64,000 nt of DNA from Martinezella multihospitum (GTDB lineage Bacteria; Pseudomonadota; Alphaproteobacteria; Rhizobiales; Rhizobiaceae), in contig NZ_FMAG01000014.1 of NCBI RefSeq assembly GCF_900094585.1, positions 61,812 to 125,811 on the forward strand. Direction: 5' to 3'. Shown one piece after another: positions 27,033 to 36,006 of this stretch (the stretch's first letter is position 1; every line of letters starts with the position of its first letter). A program made the translations under genes and the position numbers. A model generated the notes under the pieces. The model worked only from the letters and a program-made list of their open reading frames with translations. It had not been told where the DNA came from and made no database searches.

Positions 27033-27165
27033 GCTCGACAGGGGCGAAGGGAGTGCGGGCATGCCCGTCAGACATAGGTGATCAGGGATGCGGTTTTTCA
27101 TAATCGGCGAAAAGGTTTCCCGAAAAGATCAACGTGTTATCCTCCTCGCGAACAATCGCGTGGGA

Positions 27166-27197
27166 AGGGTCGTGGGTTCTAATCTCTTCAAGAGGGT
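27166..27197 (+). repeat. tRNA-Thr-like 3' fragment, copy 2
   Basis: GGGTCGTGGGTTCTAATCTC followed by TTCAAGAGG resembles a T-arm plus acceptor 3' strand. It aligns with copies at 23706-23751 and 49250-49288. The flanks show no tRNA 5' half. Confidence 0.5.
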
Positions 27198-27320
27198 GAA
27201 AGTCGTTGCGTATGCGGCGGCCCACTCAATTGTTACTTATTGACGTGGACATACTTCACCACAATAAGGGCAGGCCAAGAAACGTGGTAAGCATGAGCAA
27301 ATCATAACTGGAGTATGAGA

Positions 27321-27554
27321 GTGACCGAACCGACCGTGGCAGACGCAGTCAACCGCATATACGAATCTCTTCAGGCGGACAATGCCGACATCGACTTGCA
27401 CATCGCGACCCTCAAGACAGCCTTGGCGCGGGCGGGTTTAAAGGAAGCCGTATTCGATCCGGCCAGACTCGCGCATAACAATCGTTCTGGCAGGAAACTT
27501 ATGCAGGCCTACTTGCGGCAACGCGGAGTGACTGTGAAATTCGCCACCTCGTGA
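27321..27554 (+). CDS. Hypothetical protein, 77 aa
   Basis: GTG 27321 with GGAG eight nt upstream is preferred to the ATG at 27315, which overlaps that site. The protein is helical (VADAVNRIYESLQADNADID, then HIATLKTALARAGL) and ends with a basic segment (RSGRKLMQAYLRQRGVTVKF). No family recognised. It sits just left of the SUKH-type gene. Confidence 0.5.
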   Translation: MTEPTVADAVNRIYESLQADNADIDLHIATLKTALARAGLKEAVFDPARLAHNNRSGRKLMQAYLRQRGVTVKFATS

Positions 27555-27737
27555 TGTAGGGCCGATCTCGGCGACCACGCTCGCACTTCTGTTTTGTGGC
27601 CTAGCCTGACTGTCGTCCGGGAGCCCCATATCGGGACGGCATAAGATGTAGCTTCAAAACTCCCGGTATTCTGCGCCTGATATTTTGATCACGTGTGAAT
27701 GTTTGAGATTTCGAGATAACTGCCCAAAGGAGAGCTT

Positions 27738-28283
27738 ATGACGGCATTGGACGCAATCCTCCGATCCGAGAGGGTCGAATCTTTCGGCAAAGCGACCCCA
27801 ACAGCCCTCGAGCGCCTGGTAAATGAACACGGCGTATATTTATCGCAGGACTACATACACTTTCTGACTCGCTGCAACGGCTTGAGCACGACGTTCGACT
27901 TCGATGAGGTGAGAGGGGCGGGCCTGAGCGGAGCCCTGGCTGATATCAATACCTTCTACGGCGTCGAAAATGGACGCGATTACGCTGATCTTCTGAGCAT
28001 TATTCCGAAGATGGACCCATACGGAAGAGAACTGCTTACCTTCGCGCCGCCGATTGCCGTCGGAGGTGACTTTTGCACCTTTGTCGAAATCACCGAGGGC
28101 TCAAAGCTTGGCGAGATCATGTACACGGACGGCGAGCTGTACGGGCACTATTTTGAAGCCGCTGGGATCGATTGGACCAAAACGCCGGATGCGCTGATTA
28201 ACACGTTCATCGAGCACGGCTTCTTCATGCCGGTTGCCCCTTCATTCAATGCTTTGCTAGAGATGTATGGCAAACTGGTCTGA
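27738..28283 (+). CDS. SMI1/KNR4 (SUKH) family protein, likely immunity protein
   Basis: 181 residues with GGAG before ATG 27738. N-terminal ALERLVNEHGVYLSQDYIHFL and RCNGLS are the SUKH start (L-P-x-x-Y/L-x-x-F/L then N-G), followed by VGGDFCTFVEITEG and a C-terminal helix FIEHGFFMPVAP. SUKH proteins neutralise polymorphic toxins, mostly nucleases. No toxin gene lies immediately beside it; the T6SS module begins 1.2 kb to the right. Confidence 0.72.
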   Translation: MTALDAILRSERVESFGKATPTALERLVNEHGVYLSQDYIHFLTRCNGLSTTFDFDEVRGAGLSGALADINTFYGVENGRDYADLLSIIPKMDPYGRELLTFAPPIAVGGDFCTFVEITEGSKLGEIMYTDGELYGHYFEAAGIDWTKTPDALINTFIEHGFFMPVAPSFNALLEMYGKLV

Positions 28284-28416
28284 CGGCCGATTTCGCCCGC
28301 AGCCGTCGAGACGTTCGCCGGCCTTGAACGCAACCACGCTATCGCCATGTATCAACGCCACAGCGAAAACGGGTTCATGCTCATTAGCTTTGCGATGTAT
28401 CTTGAGTCCGCTGAGG

Positions 28417-29406
28417 TCATGTTGTGTGACGCGAAATGTACATCGTTATCCCTGAGCCGCGTACGGGATCAAAAAAGACAGGGTCAAGCAGGCGTGCAGC
28501 ATACTCTGCCTCGAATCTTCGGACCACCGGTTCGCCGCAAAGTTCGAAGAGCGCACGCTGAAGGCTCGATCCCATCAGCGAGAGGGACTTGGCCAAGGAA
28601 CGGCTTCGCATGCCTATGCTGATCTGTTTGATCCGCGCGTCAGTCGTATTGAACGCGACGACTGCGCGTAAGCGATCACTGGCGTCACCGTGAATCGTGA
28701 CTCGAAGCCGAAAGGGACGCTGAGCATCGAAATCCTTGTCTATCTTGTCTAGGATTTCGTCGATTGCCTCGCGAGGCATTAGCTGACCACTCGTGACATC
28801 GGGGACGTGTTCAAGACGTTCGGGAAATTGCCGGAGTGCGACCTCCTCGGATTCCTCGCCGACGGTGTGAAAGGCTGACGGAATATCCGCGAGCCATTCT
28901 TGCCGTTTCACGATCGCACGGTGTTTTGCTTCGACGTCACCATACCTCGAAATCGAAAAGCTCTTTGTCCTTGCTCCATCGGGAGAGGAAATGTAGGCGA
29001 CCCATCGCGGCTGAGGATCATCTACCTTGTAGACGCCGGATACGCCGCTGGTGTTGTCGCTTCTCAGGCAGTTTGCCGTCTCTCTCAGGGTTGACGGCGG
29101 CAAAGCGTGCATGATTGCGTCGCGATAGGCGCGTGCCTGCTCGAAGGCAACTTCAGCGGATCCGTAAGCGGTATCCTTGAAGGTGCGATTGATCTGCCGC
29201 CCCTGTCGACGCAGCATCACTCGCCATGCGCCAGCGATGCCGCCCCGAGGCGGTAGGCGCTTGAGAGCATAGATGTGGGTGCCATCTCCAGAATTCGAAT
29301 TCGCGCTCGCATTGCAATCAGGCTGAGCTGTTGAGGCGTCAAATCTTCGTTCATCGCGGCCTTGATTTTCCAGGATGGCACCTATCTTTGATTGCGTCGT
29401 ACACAT
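28417..29406 (-). CDS. AP2-domain-containing protein
   Basis: 329 residues. Two AP2/ERF-like modules are visible: a weaker one at residues 50-95 (GIAGAWRVMLRRQGRQINRT, then EVAFEQARAYRDAIM) and a clearer one at 118-170 (SGVSGVYKVDDPQPRWVAYI, then EAKHRAIVKRQEWL). The C-terminal 130 residues are unassigned. In bacteria AP2 modules occur in homing endonucleases, integrases and in proteins next to T6SS effector genes. The gene is divergent from vgrG with about 70 nt between starts, so it may share a control region. Confidence 0.7.
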   Translation of the reverse strand: MCTTQSKIGAILENQGRDERRFDASTAQPDCNASANSNSGDGTHIYALKRLPPRGGIAGAWRVMLRRQGRQINRTFKDTAYGSAEVAFEQARAYRDAIMHALPPSTLRETANCLRSDNTSGVSGVYKVDDPQPRWVAYISSPDGARTKSFSISRYGDVEAKHRAIVKRQEWLADIPSAFHTVGEESEEVALRQFPERLEHVPDVTSGQLMPREAIDEILDKIDKDFDAQRPFRLRVTIHGDASDRLRAVVAFNTTDARIKQISIGMRSRSLAKSLSLMGSSLQRALFELCGEPVVRRFEAEYAARLLDPVFFDPVRGSGITMYISRHTT

Positions 29407-29474
29407 GTGGCACTCGTATCGTAAGTCAAGCCTCGCTAACCTTACGTTGTGAATACCAAGAAGGGCACGCTACA

Positions 29475-31922
29475 ATGGCGCTTGATGAACTTGGCGACAC
29501 GCTGACGAGCGAAGGATTTTCGCAGGTCGATCGAACCATTCGAATTGAAACGGTTTTGGGAGCCGATGTCCTTCTGGCAGAACGCCTCTATTATCGAGCC
29601 GGGATCAACGAACTGTTCGACTTGCGCGTCGATGTGCGTGCCAAGGATGGCGAGATAGACCCCAAGAGGTTGATCGCCACGCTTGCCGACGTGTCGCTGG
29701 AAATTGGAGAAGGGCAGCGCAAGACGTGGAACGGTCTCGTTCAGAGCGTGACGGCCGGACCGCCACTGACAAGGGGTGGACGGGCCTATACGCTGGTCAT
29801 CAGGCCGCAACTGTTCCTGCTCAGCCAAAAATCGGACTGGCGCACATGGCAGCATCTATCGAGTGTCGAGGTCGCACAGACGTTGCTCTCCGAACACGGA
29901 CTGCCTGCACCGGACGTATCGGGCGTGATCCATCAACCCAAGCCGATGGTCTATGCCGTCCAGGCAGGTGAGACGGATCTCGATTACCTCACCCGCCGCC
30001 TCGAGGCAGACGGGATTTTCTACTACTTCCGACATGAGGGCGGCCAGAAAGGTTCGGTTTCGGCCAAGCACGTCCTGGTCCTTGCTGATCATCAGTCGGG
30101 TTACGACAAACCAACCAACGAGGCGGATGGGAAGATCCGCTATGCCCTCGGCAGTTCCGACCGCAACCATATCAACAACTGGCTGCAGCGCTTCGAATAT
30201 TCTCCCGGACGCCGTACGGGTGCCGACTATAATTTCCTGCATGTCGACATTCCCACAGCCGATGTACCCTCACTGATCGAACTCAACGGCAACCAGAAAT
30301 ACGAGCTGTTCGAGTTCGGCTCAGTGGTGGGTGGTTATGGCGTCGGCTCCGCGTCCGAAGGCATCGACAGCGCGGAGGTGGAGAAGCAATCAAGGTGGCG
30401 TATGCAGGCCACCGAAGTCGATCACAATCTTACCGAAGGCTCTTCGACCGTCCGCACCTTGGAGGTCGGCCAGAAATTCCAGCCGTATGATGTCGCCAAT
30501 CCCGCCAACACGTTCGAGGAGATGGTGATCCACAAGCTGGAGGTAAGCGCGAGCGACCATTCCTATGAGGCGGCCGATCAGGATGTGCCGGAATATTCCA
30601 ATCGTTTTGTCGCCTTGCCAGCTCGGGTGCCGGCGACGCCGCACCGTACCACATCGAAGCCGCGTATCGACGGTGTGCATGTCGGCTTCATCGCCGGGCC
30701 GGAGGGAGAAGAGATTCACACCGACCAGCACGGCAGAATCAAGCTTTGGATGCCATGGGACCGCAAAGCCAAGAAGGACGGAAGCGATAGTCCCTGGATA
30801 CGAGTCTCGCAGGCATGGGCTGGGTCGACCTGGGGCGGACAGATCATCCCCCGTATCGGTCAGGAGGCGATGGTCGCTTTCATCGGCGGAGATCCCGACC
30901 GTCCGGTGGTGCTTGGCCTCGCGCCGAACGCACGGCAAACGGTCCCCTACGATCTTCCTGCGAACAAGACCCGCTCGACCTTGCGCTCCAATTCTCACAA
31001 GAGCGTCGGCTTCAACGAATTTTCGCTGGAAGACAAGACGGGCGGGGAGAACATGTTCTTCCATGCCCAAAAGGACCACACGACCCGCGTCCTCAACGAC
31101 CGGACGGCACGTATCGACAGCCACGACGTTCATTCCGTCGGAGGTAATCGATCGGTCGAGGTCGCCAACAACCAGAAGCATGAAATCGGAGGCTCCTATC
31201 ACCTCACCGTGGGAGGGACCGGCGCTGGCGCTCTCGGAGCGCTTGCCGGTGTAGCCGGGCTCGCCGGACAAACCGCCAGCCTCTTGCAGCAGGCGGGCCA
31301 GATCGCTGGTGGTGGTGGCGCAGAGCTTGGAGGCTTCGCCATGTCGATTGCTTCCTCGGCACTGGGATTCCTATCAGGCGAGGGATTGAGCGCACGGGAG
31401 GGCGTGGTGTCCGGTCCCAGCCCCCGCGCAGATGCTGGCACGGCTCTTGCCGGAGCCGGAACCGGCGTGGGCCAGGATGTCGGCGGTCTCTTTTCCCTGC
31501 CGGGTATGATGTACACCGTAGCCGGTACCTTCAAGCATGATAGCATTGGTATTGCCCGTGTCGAACAGATCGGCATGAGTAAAGTCACACATGTGGGGCA
31601 AACATTTATTGAAAAGGTGGGCAAAGAACAGCACACTAACGTCGGCAAAAAGATCAATGTCCAGGTCGGCGAACTCTACAACATCGCCTCGGGGGAGAAA
31701 TTTCACGGTGAGTCCAAGGTGTGGGAGATCTACGCCGGCACCGAGATCCGTCTGTCCGCTCCGGGCGGCTACATCGCCATCAACAAACAAGGCATCAAGC
31801 TTCACGCCCTTAAGATCGAGATCGAAGGCGACCAAATTGACTTTAGGAAGGGCGGACCGGGCCAAGGCCCCTCTTGTCCCAGGTTGATGGCGAAGTCCTC
31901 AACGCCTTTTGTGAGGACTTGA
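29475..31922 (+). CDS. vgrG: T6SS spike protein VgrG
   Basis: 815 residues from ATG 29475 (MALDELGDTL); the frame is open further upstream but without coding character. An N-terminal gp27-like domain covers about residues 1-370, with the phage late control gene D pattern HLSSVEVAQTLLSEHGL, QAGETDLDYLTRRLEADGIF and FRHEGG. The gp5-like OB domain follows (IHTDQHGRIKLWMPWDR, WIRVSQAWAGSTWGGQIIPR). The C-terminal repeats forming the needle include ANNQKHEIGGSYHLTVGG. A glycine/alanine-rich insert lies at about residues 580-680. VgrG caps the Hcp tube and carries the adaptor and effector. Confidence 0.95.
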   Translation: MALDELGDTLTSEGFSQVDRTIRIETVLGADVLLAERLYYRAGINELFDLRVDVRAKDGEIDPKRLIATLADVSLEIGEGQRKTWNGLVQSVTAGPPLTRGGRAYTLVIRPQLFLLSQKSDWRTWQHLSSVEVAQTLLSEHGLPAPDVSGVIHQPKPMVYAVQAGETDLDYLTRRLEADGIFYYFRHEGGQKGSVSAKHVLVLADHQSGYDKPTNEADGKIRYALGSSDRNHINNWLQRFEYSPGRRTGADYNFLHVDIPTADVPSLIELNGNQKYELFEFGSVVGGYGVGSASEGIDSAEVEKQSRWRMQATEVDHNLTEGSSTVRTLEVGQKFQPYDVANPANTFEEMVIHKLEVSASDHSYEAADQDVPEYSNRFVALPARVPATPHRTTSKPRIDGVHVGFIAGPEGEEIHTDQHGRIKLWMPWDRKAKKDGSDSPWIRVSQAWAGSTWGGQIIPRIGQEAMVAFIGGDPDRPVVLGLAPNARQTVPYDLPANKTRSTLRSNSHKSVGFNEFSLEDKTGGENMFFHAQKDHTTRVLNDRTARIDSHDVHSVGGNRSVEVANNQKHEIGGSYHLTVGGTGAGALGALAGVAGLAGQTASLLQQAGQIAGGGGAELGGFAMSIASSALGFLSGEGLSAREGVVSGPSPRADAGTALAGAGTGVGQDVGGLFSLPGMMYTVAGTFKHDSIGIARVEQIGMSKVTHVGQTFIEKVGKEQHTNVGKKINVQVGELYNIASGEKFHGESKVWEIYAGTEIRLSAPGGYIAINKQGIKLHALKIEIEGDQIDFRKGGPGQGPSCPRLMAKSSTPFVRT

Positions 31923-31926
31923 ACAG

Positions 31927-32865
31927 ATGACAGCCATGCAAACCGAAGAGGACGCGTTCTCAACGCGTTTTCGCGCTGGACTGGCCGACATGATGGCGGC
32001 GGGACCGATGTTTGCGGTCCTTGATGGTGCGCATTTCGATGATTTGCAGCAGGAACTGCTTAGTCTGGACATTCCCGCCCGGTCATTGTTCCTGTCGGGA
32101 GGGGATCCGAAGTGGCGGCGTGACGGGCCTTGGCTGGTCGCGCTCGTCAACAGGCATATCTGCGATCAGGTCGCAGACTTTGCGTTGGAAAAGCCCTGTG
32201 CGGTGTTCTGGTCATGTCTGGCCGGAGAGGCGGCGCTCTACAAGCATTTGCGAACCCTCAACCGGATTCTGGTCCCGGACGACCGAATCGCGGGCAATGA
32301 CGGCCGATCAGGCAAGAAGGTCGTCTATGAGCGTGTATTGTTCCGCCATTGGGACCCCAACGTAATGGGATCATTGCTGCATTCATTCACGAAGTCGCAG
32401 TTCGCGCGAATTCTCGGCCCGGCGACGACCATCTTCATGAACGCCACTGACTATGGCGGCATGAAGCGGGTGACAAAGTCCAGTAACCTCCCGCCCATGC
32501 CGAAAGGCCCGCTTACAATTACGCCAACTGAGATCTCAGCCACCAACGATTTGATGGCACAGGCTTCGAAACGGCGGATCTGCAATTACCTGCGCGATGT
32601 CGCCCCATCGCAAACGGCCGCCATGAGCGACGCAGAACTGTCCGTGGCAGCGCAAGGCTACATGGATGAGGGGCGCACATACGGCGTTCAAAGCGAGGCC
32701 GCACTTGCCCGATGGAGCTACATGCAGGTCGTCACATCAGGCAAACTCACGACAAATCCCGACGTCGTCAAGGTCATGACGGCGCACGATCCCGCCGTTT
32801 CTCCCGACAGGCGTGTACAGCTGTTGCTTCAGGCCAGTATCAATTATGCAAGGGAGAACCGCTAA
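31927..32865 (+). CDS. DUF4123 effector adaptor/chaperone (Tap-like)
   Basis: 312 residues, starting four nt after the vgrG stop. The N-terminal DUF4123 region (MFAVLDGAHFDDLQQELLSL, LFLSGGDPKWRRDGPWLVAL and PCAVFWSCLAGEAALYKHLR) loads a specific toxin on VgrG. The helical C-terminus (residues 215-312) resembles adaptor tails that contact the cargo. The stop and the next start overlap (TAATG), indicating translational coupling with toxin 1. Its last 61 codons are duplicated at 34039-34224. Confidence 0.87.
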   Translation: MTAMQTEEDAFSTRFRAGLADMMAAGPMFAVLDGAHFDDLQQELLSLDIPARSLFLSGGDPKWRRDGPWLVALVNRHICDQVADFALEKPCAVFWSCLAGEAALYKHLRTLNRILVPDDRIAGNDGRSGKKVVYERVLFRHWDPNVMGSLLHSFTKSQFARILGPATTIFMNATDYGGMKRVTKSSNLPPMPKGPLTITPTEISATNDLMAQASKRRICNYLRDVAPSQTAAMSDAELSVAAQGYMDEGRTYGVQSEAALARWSYMQVVTSGKLTTNPDVVKVMTAHDPAVSPDRRVQLLLQASINYARENR

Positions 32866-33067
32866 TGCCTCCCGCAGTGGCTGCAGGTTATTTCGTTGCA
32901 GAAACTGCACCGGTTTGGGGTCCCGCGCTCGTCAACGCCGCAACATGGATCGGCGGCGGTATCCTTCTAGCGGTTGGGTTGAGTTCGGATACCCCGAATG
33001 CGGACGCACAGGCTGACGCGCAGACCAAAGCTAACACCGCCACCTGCGCGACAGGCAATTGCCCGCC
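32680..33067 (+). repeat. Tandem cassette duplication, unit 1 (388 bp)
   Basis: This covers the last 61 codons of the DUF4123 gene and the first 67 codons of toxin 1. It aligns without indels to 34039-34426. Similarity ends sharply after GCCCGCC, where the two toxin C-termini diverge. Confidence 0.9.
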
Positions 33068-33389
33068 TCCGCCTGAATGTGAGGGCATCCTCGCGGAGAT
33101 GCGCAAAAAGATTCAGCTCCTCAAAAAGGAACTGGCAAAATACGATCCCATCCTCGATGCGCAGGGCGGCTTTCCCATGGGAGGTGGAAAGCTGACTTCC
33201 CCTGGAGGACACTATAAGGAAATCCGCGACCTTCAGCGGGGGCTAAAAAATGAGGGGCAAGCCTTCAACAAGAATAAATGTTACGACAAGGTATCGAAGG
33301 CGGATAAAGTAACCAGGGATCATGCGGATTCCTTGACCAATCAGAATATAGAAGTACCTCCCGGACAAGATTTCATACCCCTTAGGTAA
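32865..33389 (+). CDS. Putative T6SS effector, toxin 1 (unknown C-terminal domain)
   Basis: 174 residues, ATG 32865 overlapping the DUF4123 stop. The N-terminus (residues 1-67) has a hydrophobic VAAGYFVAETAPVWGPALV and GGGILLAVGLS pair, then a low-complexity link ending CATGNCPP. It is nearly identical to that of the protein at 34224. The C-terminal 107 residues differ completely: charged helices (CEGILAEMRKKIQLLKKELA) and a motif GGHYKEIRDLQRGLKNEGQA with C at the end of the helix. No known toxin family was recognised. The layout of a shared delivery part plus a variable end is typical of polymorphic effectors. Confidence 0.65.
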   Translation: MPPAVAAGYFVAETAPVWGPALVNAATWIGGGILLAVGLSSDTPNADAQADAQTKANTATCATGNCPPPPECEGILAEMRKKIQLLKKELAKYDPILDAQGGFPMGGGKLTSPGGHYKEIRDLQRGLKNEGQAFNKNKCYDKVSKADKVTRDHADSLTNQNIEVPPGQDFIPLR

Positions 33390-33397
33390 GCACCGCT

Positions 33398-34030
33398 ATG
33401 TCTTTGAATTCTGAAGAGCAATATATCTTGAGAAACTGGGAGGAGAAATTCCTCGCTGGAGATCATTCGCATGACGCATTTTGCGTGAAAATTTTCCGCG
33501 ACGAGATACTTGAGGACGATACGCCGATATTATTTCAATGTGTCTCGAATCTTTCTGCGCTTAAATTCCTAGACGATAACGATGTCAATCTTTTGCAGCG
33601 GTCGTCGGATGGCAGTACGCTGCTGATGGAGAAAATCCCGGAATTTGAGACGGACGCATACCGATGGCTTGCTGAGCACTTTAGGTTGAGCAAGGCGGTC
33701 GATCTTGCGGATGACGAAGGTGTCACGCCTTTGTCATCCATGATCAAATTCGGCCATATCGAAAAGGCGCGAATTTTGCTGGAGAACGGGGCGTCCGTTA
33801 ATACATATGCGGAGATTAAGCGTTACGGCGGCGCAAAGTTGGACATTCCCACTCAAGCGGTGAATTGTATTACGCTGGGACAATCCGATCAGCAGCAGAC
33901 GGCGATAGCGGCGTTAAAACTCCTAAAGGACTTTGGATACAAGGCGACACCGGCGCAAAAGCAAGTTTTTCTAGATCGAACGATGGCGCAAAAGCCTGAT
34001 GTCTACGAGTGGATCAAATCAAACTTATAG
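33398..34030 (+). CDS. Ankyrin-repeat-like protein, putative immunity protein for toxin 1
   Basis: 210 residues, starting 8 nt after the toxin 1 stop. Two or three degenerate ankyrin-like units are visible: LADDEGVTPLSSMIKFGHIE, then KARILLENGASVNTYAEI, with the helix-turn-helix and hairpin pattern. Ankyrin proteins often serve as immunity factors for polymorphic toxins. The position directly behind a toxin gene supports this. The gene is more AT-rich than VgrG, as expected for an exchangeable toxin/immunity tip. Confidence 0.6.
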   Translation: MSLNSEEQYILRNWEEKFLAGDHSHDAFCVKIFRDEILEDDTPILFQCVSNLSALKFLDDNDVNLLQRSSDGSTLLMEKIPEFETDAYRWLAEHFRLSKAVDLADDEGVTPLSSMIKFGHIEKARILLENGASVNTYAEIKRYGGAKLDIPTQAVNCITLGQSDQQQTAIAALKLLKDFGYKATPAQKQVFLDRTMAQKPDVYEWIKSNL

Positions 34031-34038
34031 ATACTTAA

Positions 34039-34426
34039 TACGGCGTCCAAAGCGAGGCCGCACTTGCACGATGGAGTTATATGCAGGTCATGACATCCGG
34101 CAAGCTCACGACAAATCCCGACGTCGTCAAAGTCATGACGACACATAATCCCGTCGTTACTCCCGACCGGCGTGTACAGCTGTTGCTCCAAGCCAGTATC
34201 AATTATGCAAGGGGGAACCGCTAATGCCTCCCGCAGTGGCTGCAGGTTATTTCGTTGCAGAAACTGCACCGGTTTGGGGTCCCGCGCTCGTCAACGCCGC
34301 AACATGGATCGGTGGCGGTATTCTTCTAGCCGCTGGGTTGAGTTCAGATACCCCAAACGCTGACACACAAGCTAGCGCCCAGACCAAGGCGGACACGGCC
34401 ACCTGTGCAACAGGTAATTGCCCGCC
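34039..34426 (+). repeat. Tandem cassette duplication, unit 2, including a headless DUF4123 tail
   Basis: This copies 32680-33067. The first 186 bp (34039-34224) encode the last 61 codons of the DUF4123 adaptor in frame, but the rest of that gene is absent. It is therefore a leftover from recombination, keeping the TAATG coupling to toxin 2. Differences from unit 1 are scattered substitutions, mostly at third positions. Confidence 0.9.
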
Positions 34427-34874
34427 AGAAGACAAATGCAAATTTGACAAGTACAACAAACTCAAATGCGGCGAAAACCAGCAGAAACACCACATCATCG
34501 CCGACTATGTGATTCGAGCCGGAAAACGACTGGATGACAGCCTTCGGCTGCCGAACGCGCCCTCCCTGGATGACGGCCCAAGCATCTGTCTTGATGATAC
34601 CGAGCACAACAGTGTACACAGGCAGATGGATGCAGCCGTCAAAAACCTTGGGCCGGACGCCACACTTGGGCAGGTCAAAGACATTGCGATGGCCGCGATC
34701 AAGAAGGTGAAGCCCGAATGCGAGGGGAAGATGGATGACCTGAAGTCTCAGGTCGACAAAGCGTTCGAGAAGATGGGTGACGACGCTCCCGTCAGGCATC
34801 AAAAAAGCCCGCTTCCCAACCAAAATCAAATAGACAGATTGTTCGGACGTGGCATTGGCGACGGACTGGAATAA
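34224..34874 (+). CDS. Putative T6SS effector, toxin 2 with HNH/Endo VII-like (GHH-type) C-terminus
   Basis: 216 residues. Residues 1-67 repeat the toxin 1 delivery segment. The remaining 149 residues contain QQKHHIIADYVIRAG followed by GPSICLDDTEHNSVHRQMD, the His-His pair plus a later C-x-D...H-x-x-H element of HNH/Endonuclease VII-type toxins such as the GHH2 group. It should cut DNA if active. ATG 34224 overlaps the stop of the duplicated adaptor tail. There is no full adaptor beside it, so delivery would depend on the upstream DUF4123 protein. Confidence 0.7.
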   Translation: MPPAVAAGYFVAETAPVWGPALVNAATWIGGGILLAAGLSSDTPNADTQASAQTKADTATCATGNCPPEDKCKFDKYNKLKCGENQQKHHIIADYVIRAGKRLDDSLRLPNAPSLDDGPSICLDDTEHNSVHRQMDAAVKNLGPDATLGQVKDIAMAAIKKVKPECEGKMDDLKSQVDKAFEKMGDDAPVRHQKSPLPNQNQIDRLFGRGIGDGLE

Positions 34875-34887
34875 AGCGAGGTGAAAA

Positions 34888-35847
34888 TTGGACTATCTGC
34901 GCTTTCGAAAAGGATTTGCCAAATATCCTCATCTGGCGATGTTTCTGGCCTATGTTGGCGACAGCGATCCATTCGAGCCGCCAACCAAGATCATCGTGCT
35001 TAAAGACATCGGCACACCCGATGGCCAATGGGGACTGGAGAATCTTCAGGACGTCTTCGTGGATATCAGCACATTCAAGTCGGATGACATGGACCGTCCG
35101 GCGTTTGTCTGCGTCTCGGAAGAGGGGAAAGTCTGGTTCCATCTTCCGACGCGTATCGAGGAAGACATCGCCGATGCCGGTCTGCAAAAACCTGGCTCCT
35201 TGGGCCTTGGCTATCTCGGCGGAATCAAGCAGCTCAGCAGTGACCTTTTCGCGTTTGGCTTCGCCGGCCAAGTCTACCGGCGTGCTGCTCCCGGGAAATG
35301 GGAGCATTTCGACGAAGGGTTGCTCGGCTCGATTGGTGACGAGTTCGACATAACCGACATGTGCGTGTCAGGCGGGACGTTCTATGCCGTAACCCGGATG
35401 GGCGGTAGAGGCCGGATTTGCTCCAGAAGCAAGGGCATCTGGGTGGACGAATTCAACCCGTCGGGCGATTGGCTCAACGCGGTCGCGGCCGATCCTGCCT
35501 CCGGGATGGTGTGGGCCTGCGGTCGAAATGGCGCCCTTCTTCACGGCAACGCCCAAAGTGGATTTACCAGTGCTGGCAACCTCGGATGCTATGAGGAATT
35601 CCTTTCCATCGCCTTTTTCAAAGGGCAAGTCTGGCTGAACTCGGCAAACGCGCTTTACACCTATGCCTCGGGGACATTGTCTAAAGTGGAGACCGGGCTT
35701 GTTCCAAAATTGCGGAATGCCCATCGTTTGCAGGTTGTTGGCGATGTGCTGTGGGCCTTTGGTTATGATGATATCGCCCGTTTCGATGGTGAGAAATGGA
35801 CGCGCTTCGTTTGTCCCGGAACGCTGCCGTTCACGCCTAAAGCATAA
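34888..35847 (+). CDS. Putative immunity protein for toxin 2, beta-propeller-like
   Basis: 319 residues, TTG 34888 behind GCGAGGTG. The sequence is a run of beta-strand blocks with repeated G-x-(V/L)-(W/Y)-x-(A/S) patterns: GFAGQVYRRAAPGKWEHFD, MVWACGRNGALLHG, GQVWLNSANALYTY and VLWAFGYDDIARFDG. These resemble blades of a seven- or six-bladed propeller. It follows toxin 2 by 13 nt, the place of an immunity gene. No known immunity family was recognised. Confidence 0.6.
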   Translation: MDYLRFRKGFAKYPHLAMFLAYVGDSDPFEPPTKIIVLKDIGTPDGQWGLENLQDVFVDISTFKSDDMDRPAFVCVSEEGKVWFHLPTRIEEDIADAGLQKPGSLGLGYLGGIKQLSSDLFAFGFAGQVYRRAAPGKWEHFDEGLLGSIGDEFDITDMCVSGGTFYAVTRMGGRGRICSRSKGIWVDEFNPSGDWLNAVAADPASGMVWACGRNGALLHGNAQSGFTSAGNLGCYEEFLSIAFFKGQVWLNSANALYTYASGTLSKVETGLVPKLRNAHRLQVVGDVLWAFGYDDIARFDGEKWTRFVCPGTLPFTPKA

Positions 35848-36006
35848 TCCTGAAAAGTTGCGAATTTTCGGGATTATGTAGAGAGGCGATGAGTAGAGCG
35901 AGGTGGCGTCCAGCTTGATCACATCTGGCTCAGGGAACAGCGTTCCGATGCGGTGATCGTTGAACATGAAGCGGAGTCAATCCGCGTATGACTGTGAGGG
36001 ATACGA

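Noticed and set aside
28301..28622. Plus-strand frames overlapping the AP2 gene end
   Set aside because: They are antisense to the AP2-domain protein and lack any ribosome binding site or motif.
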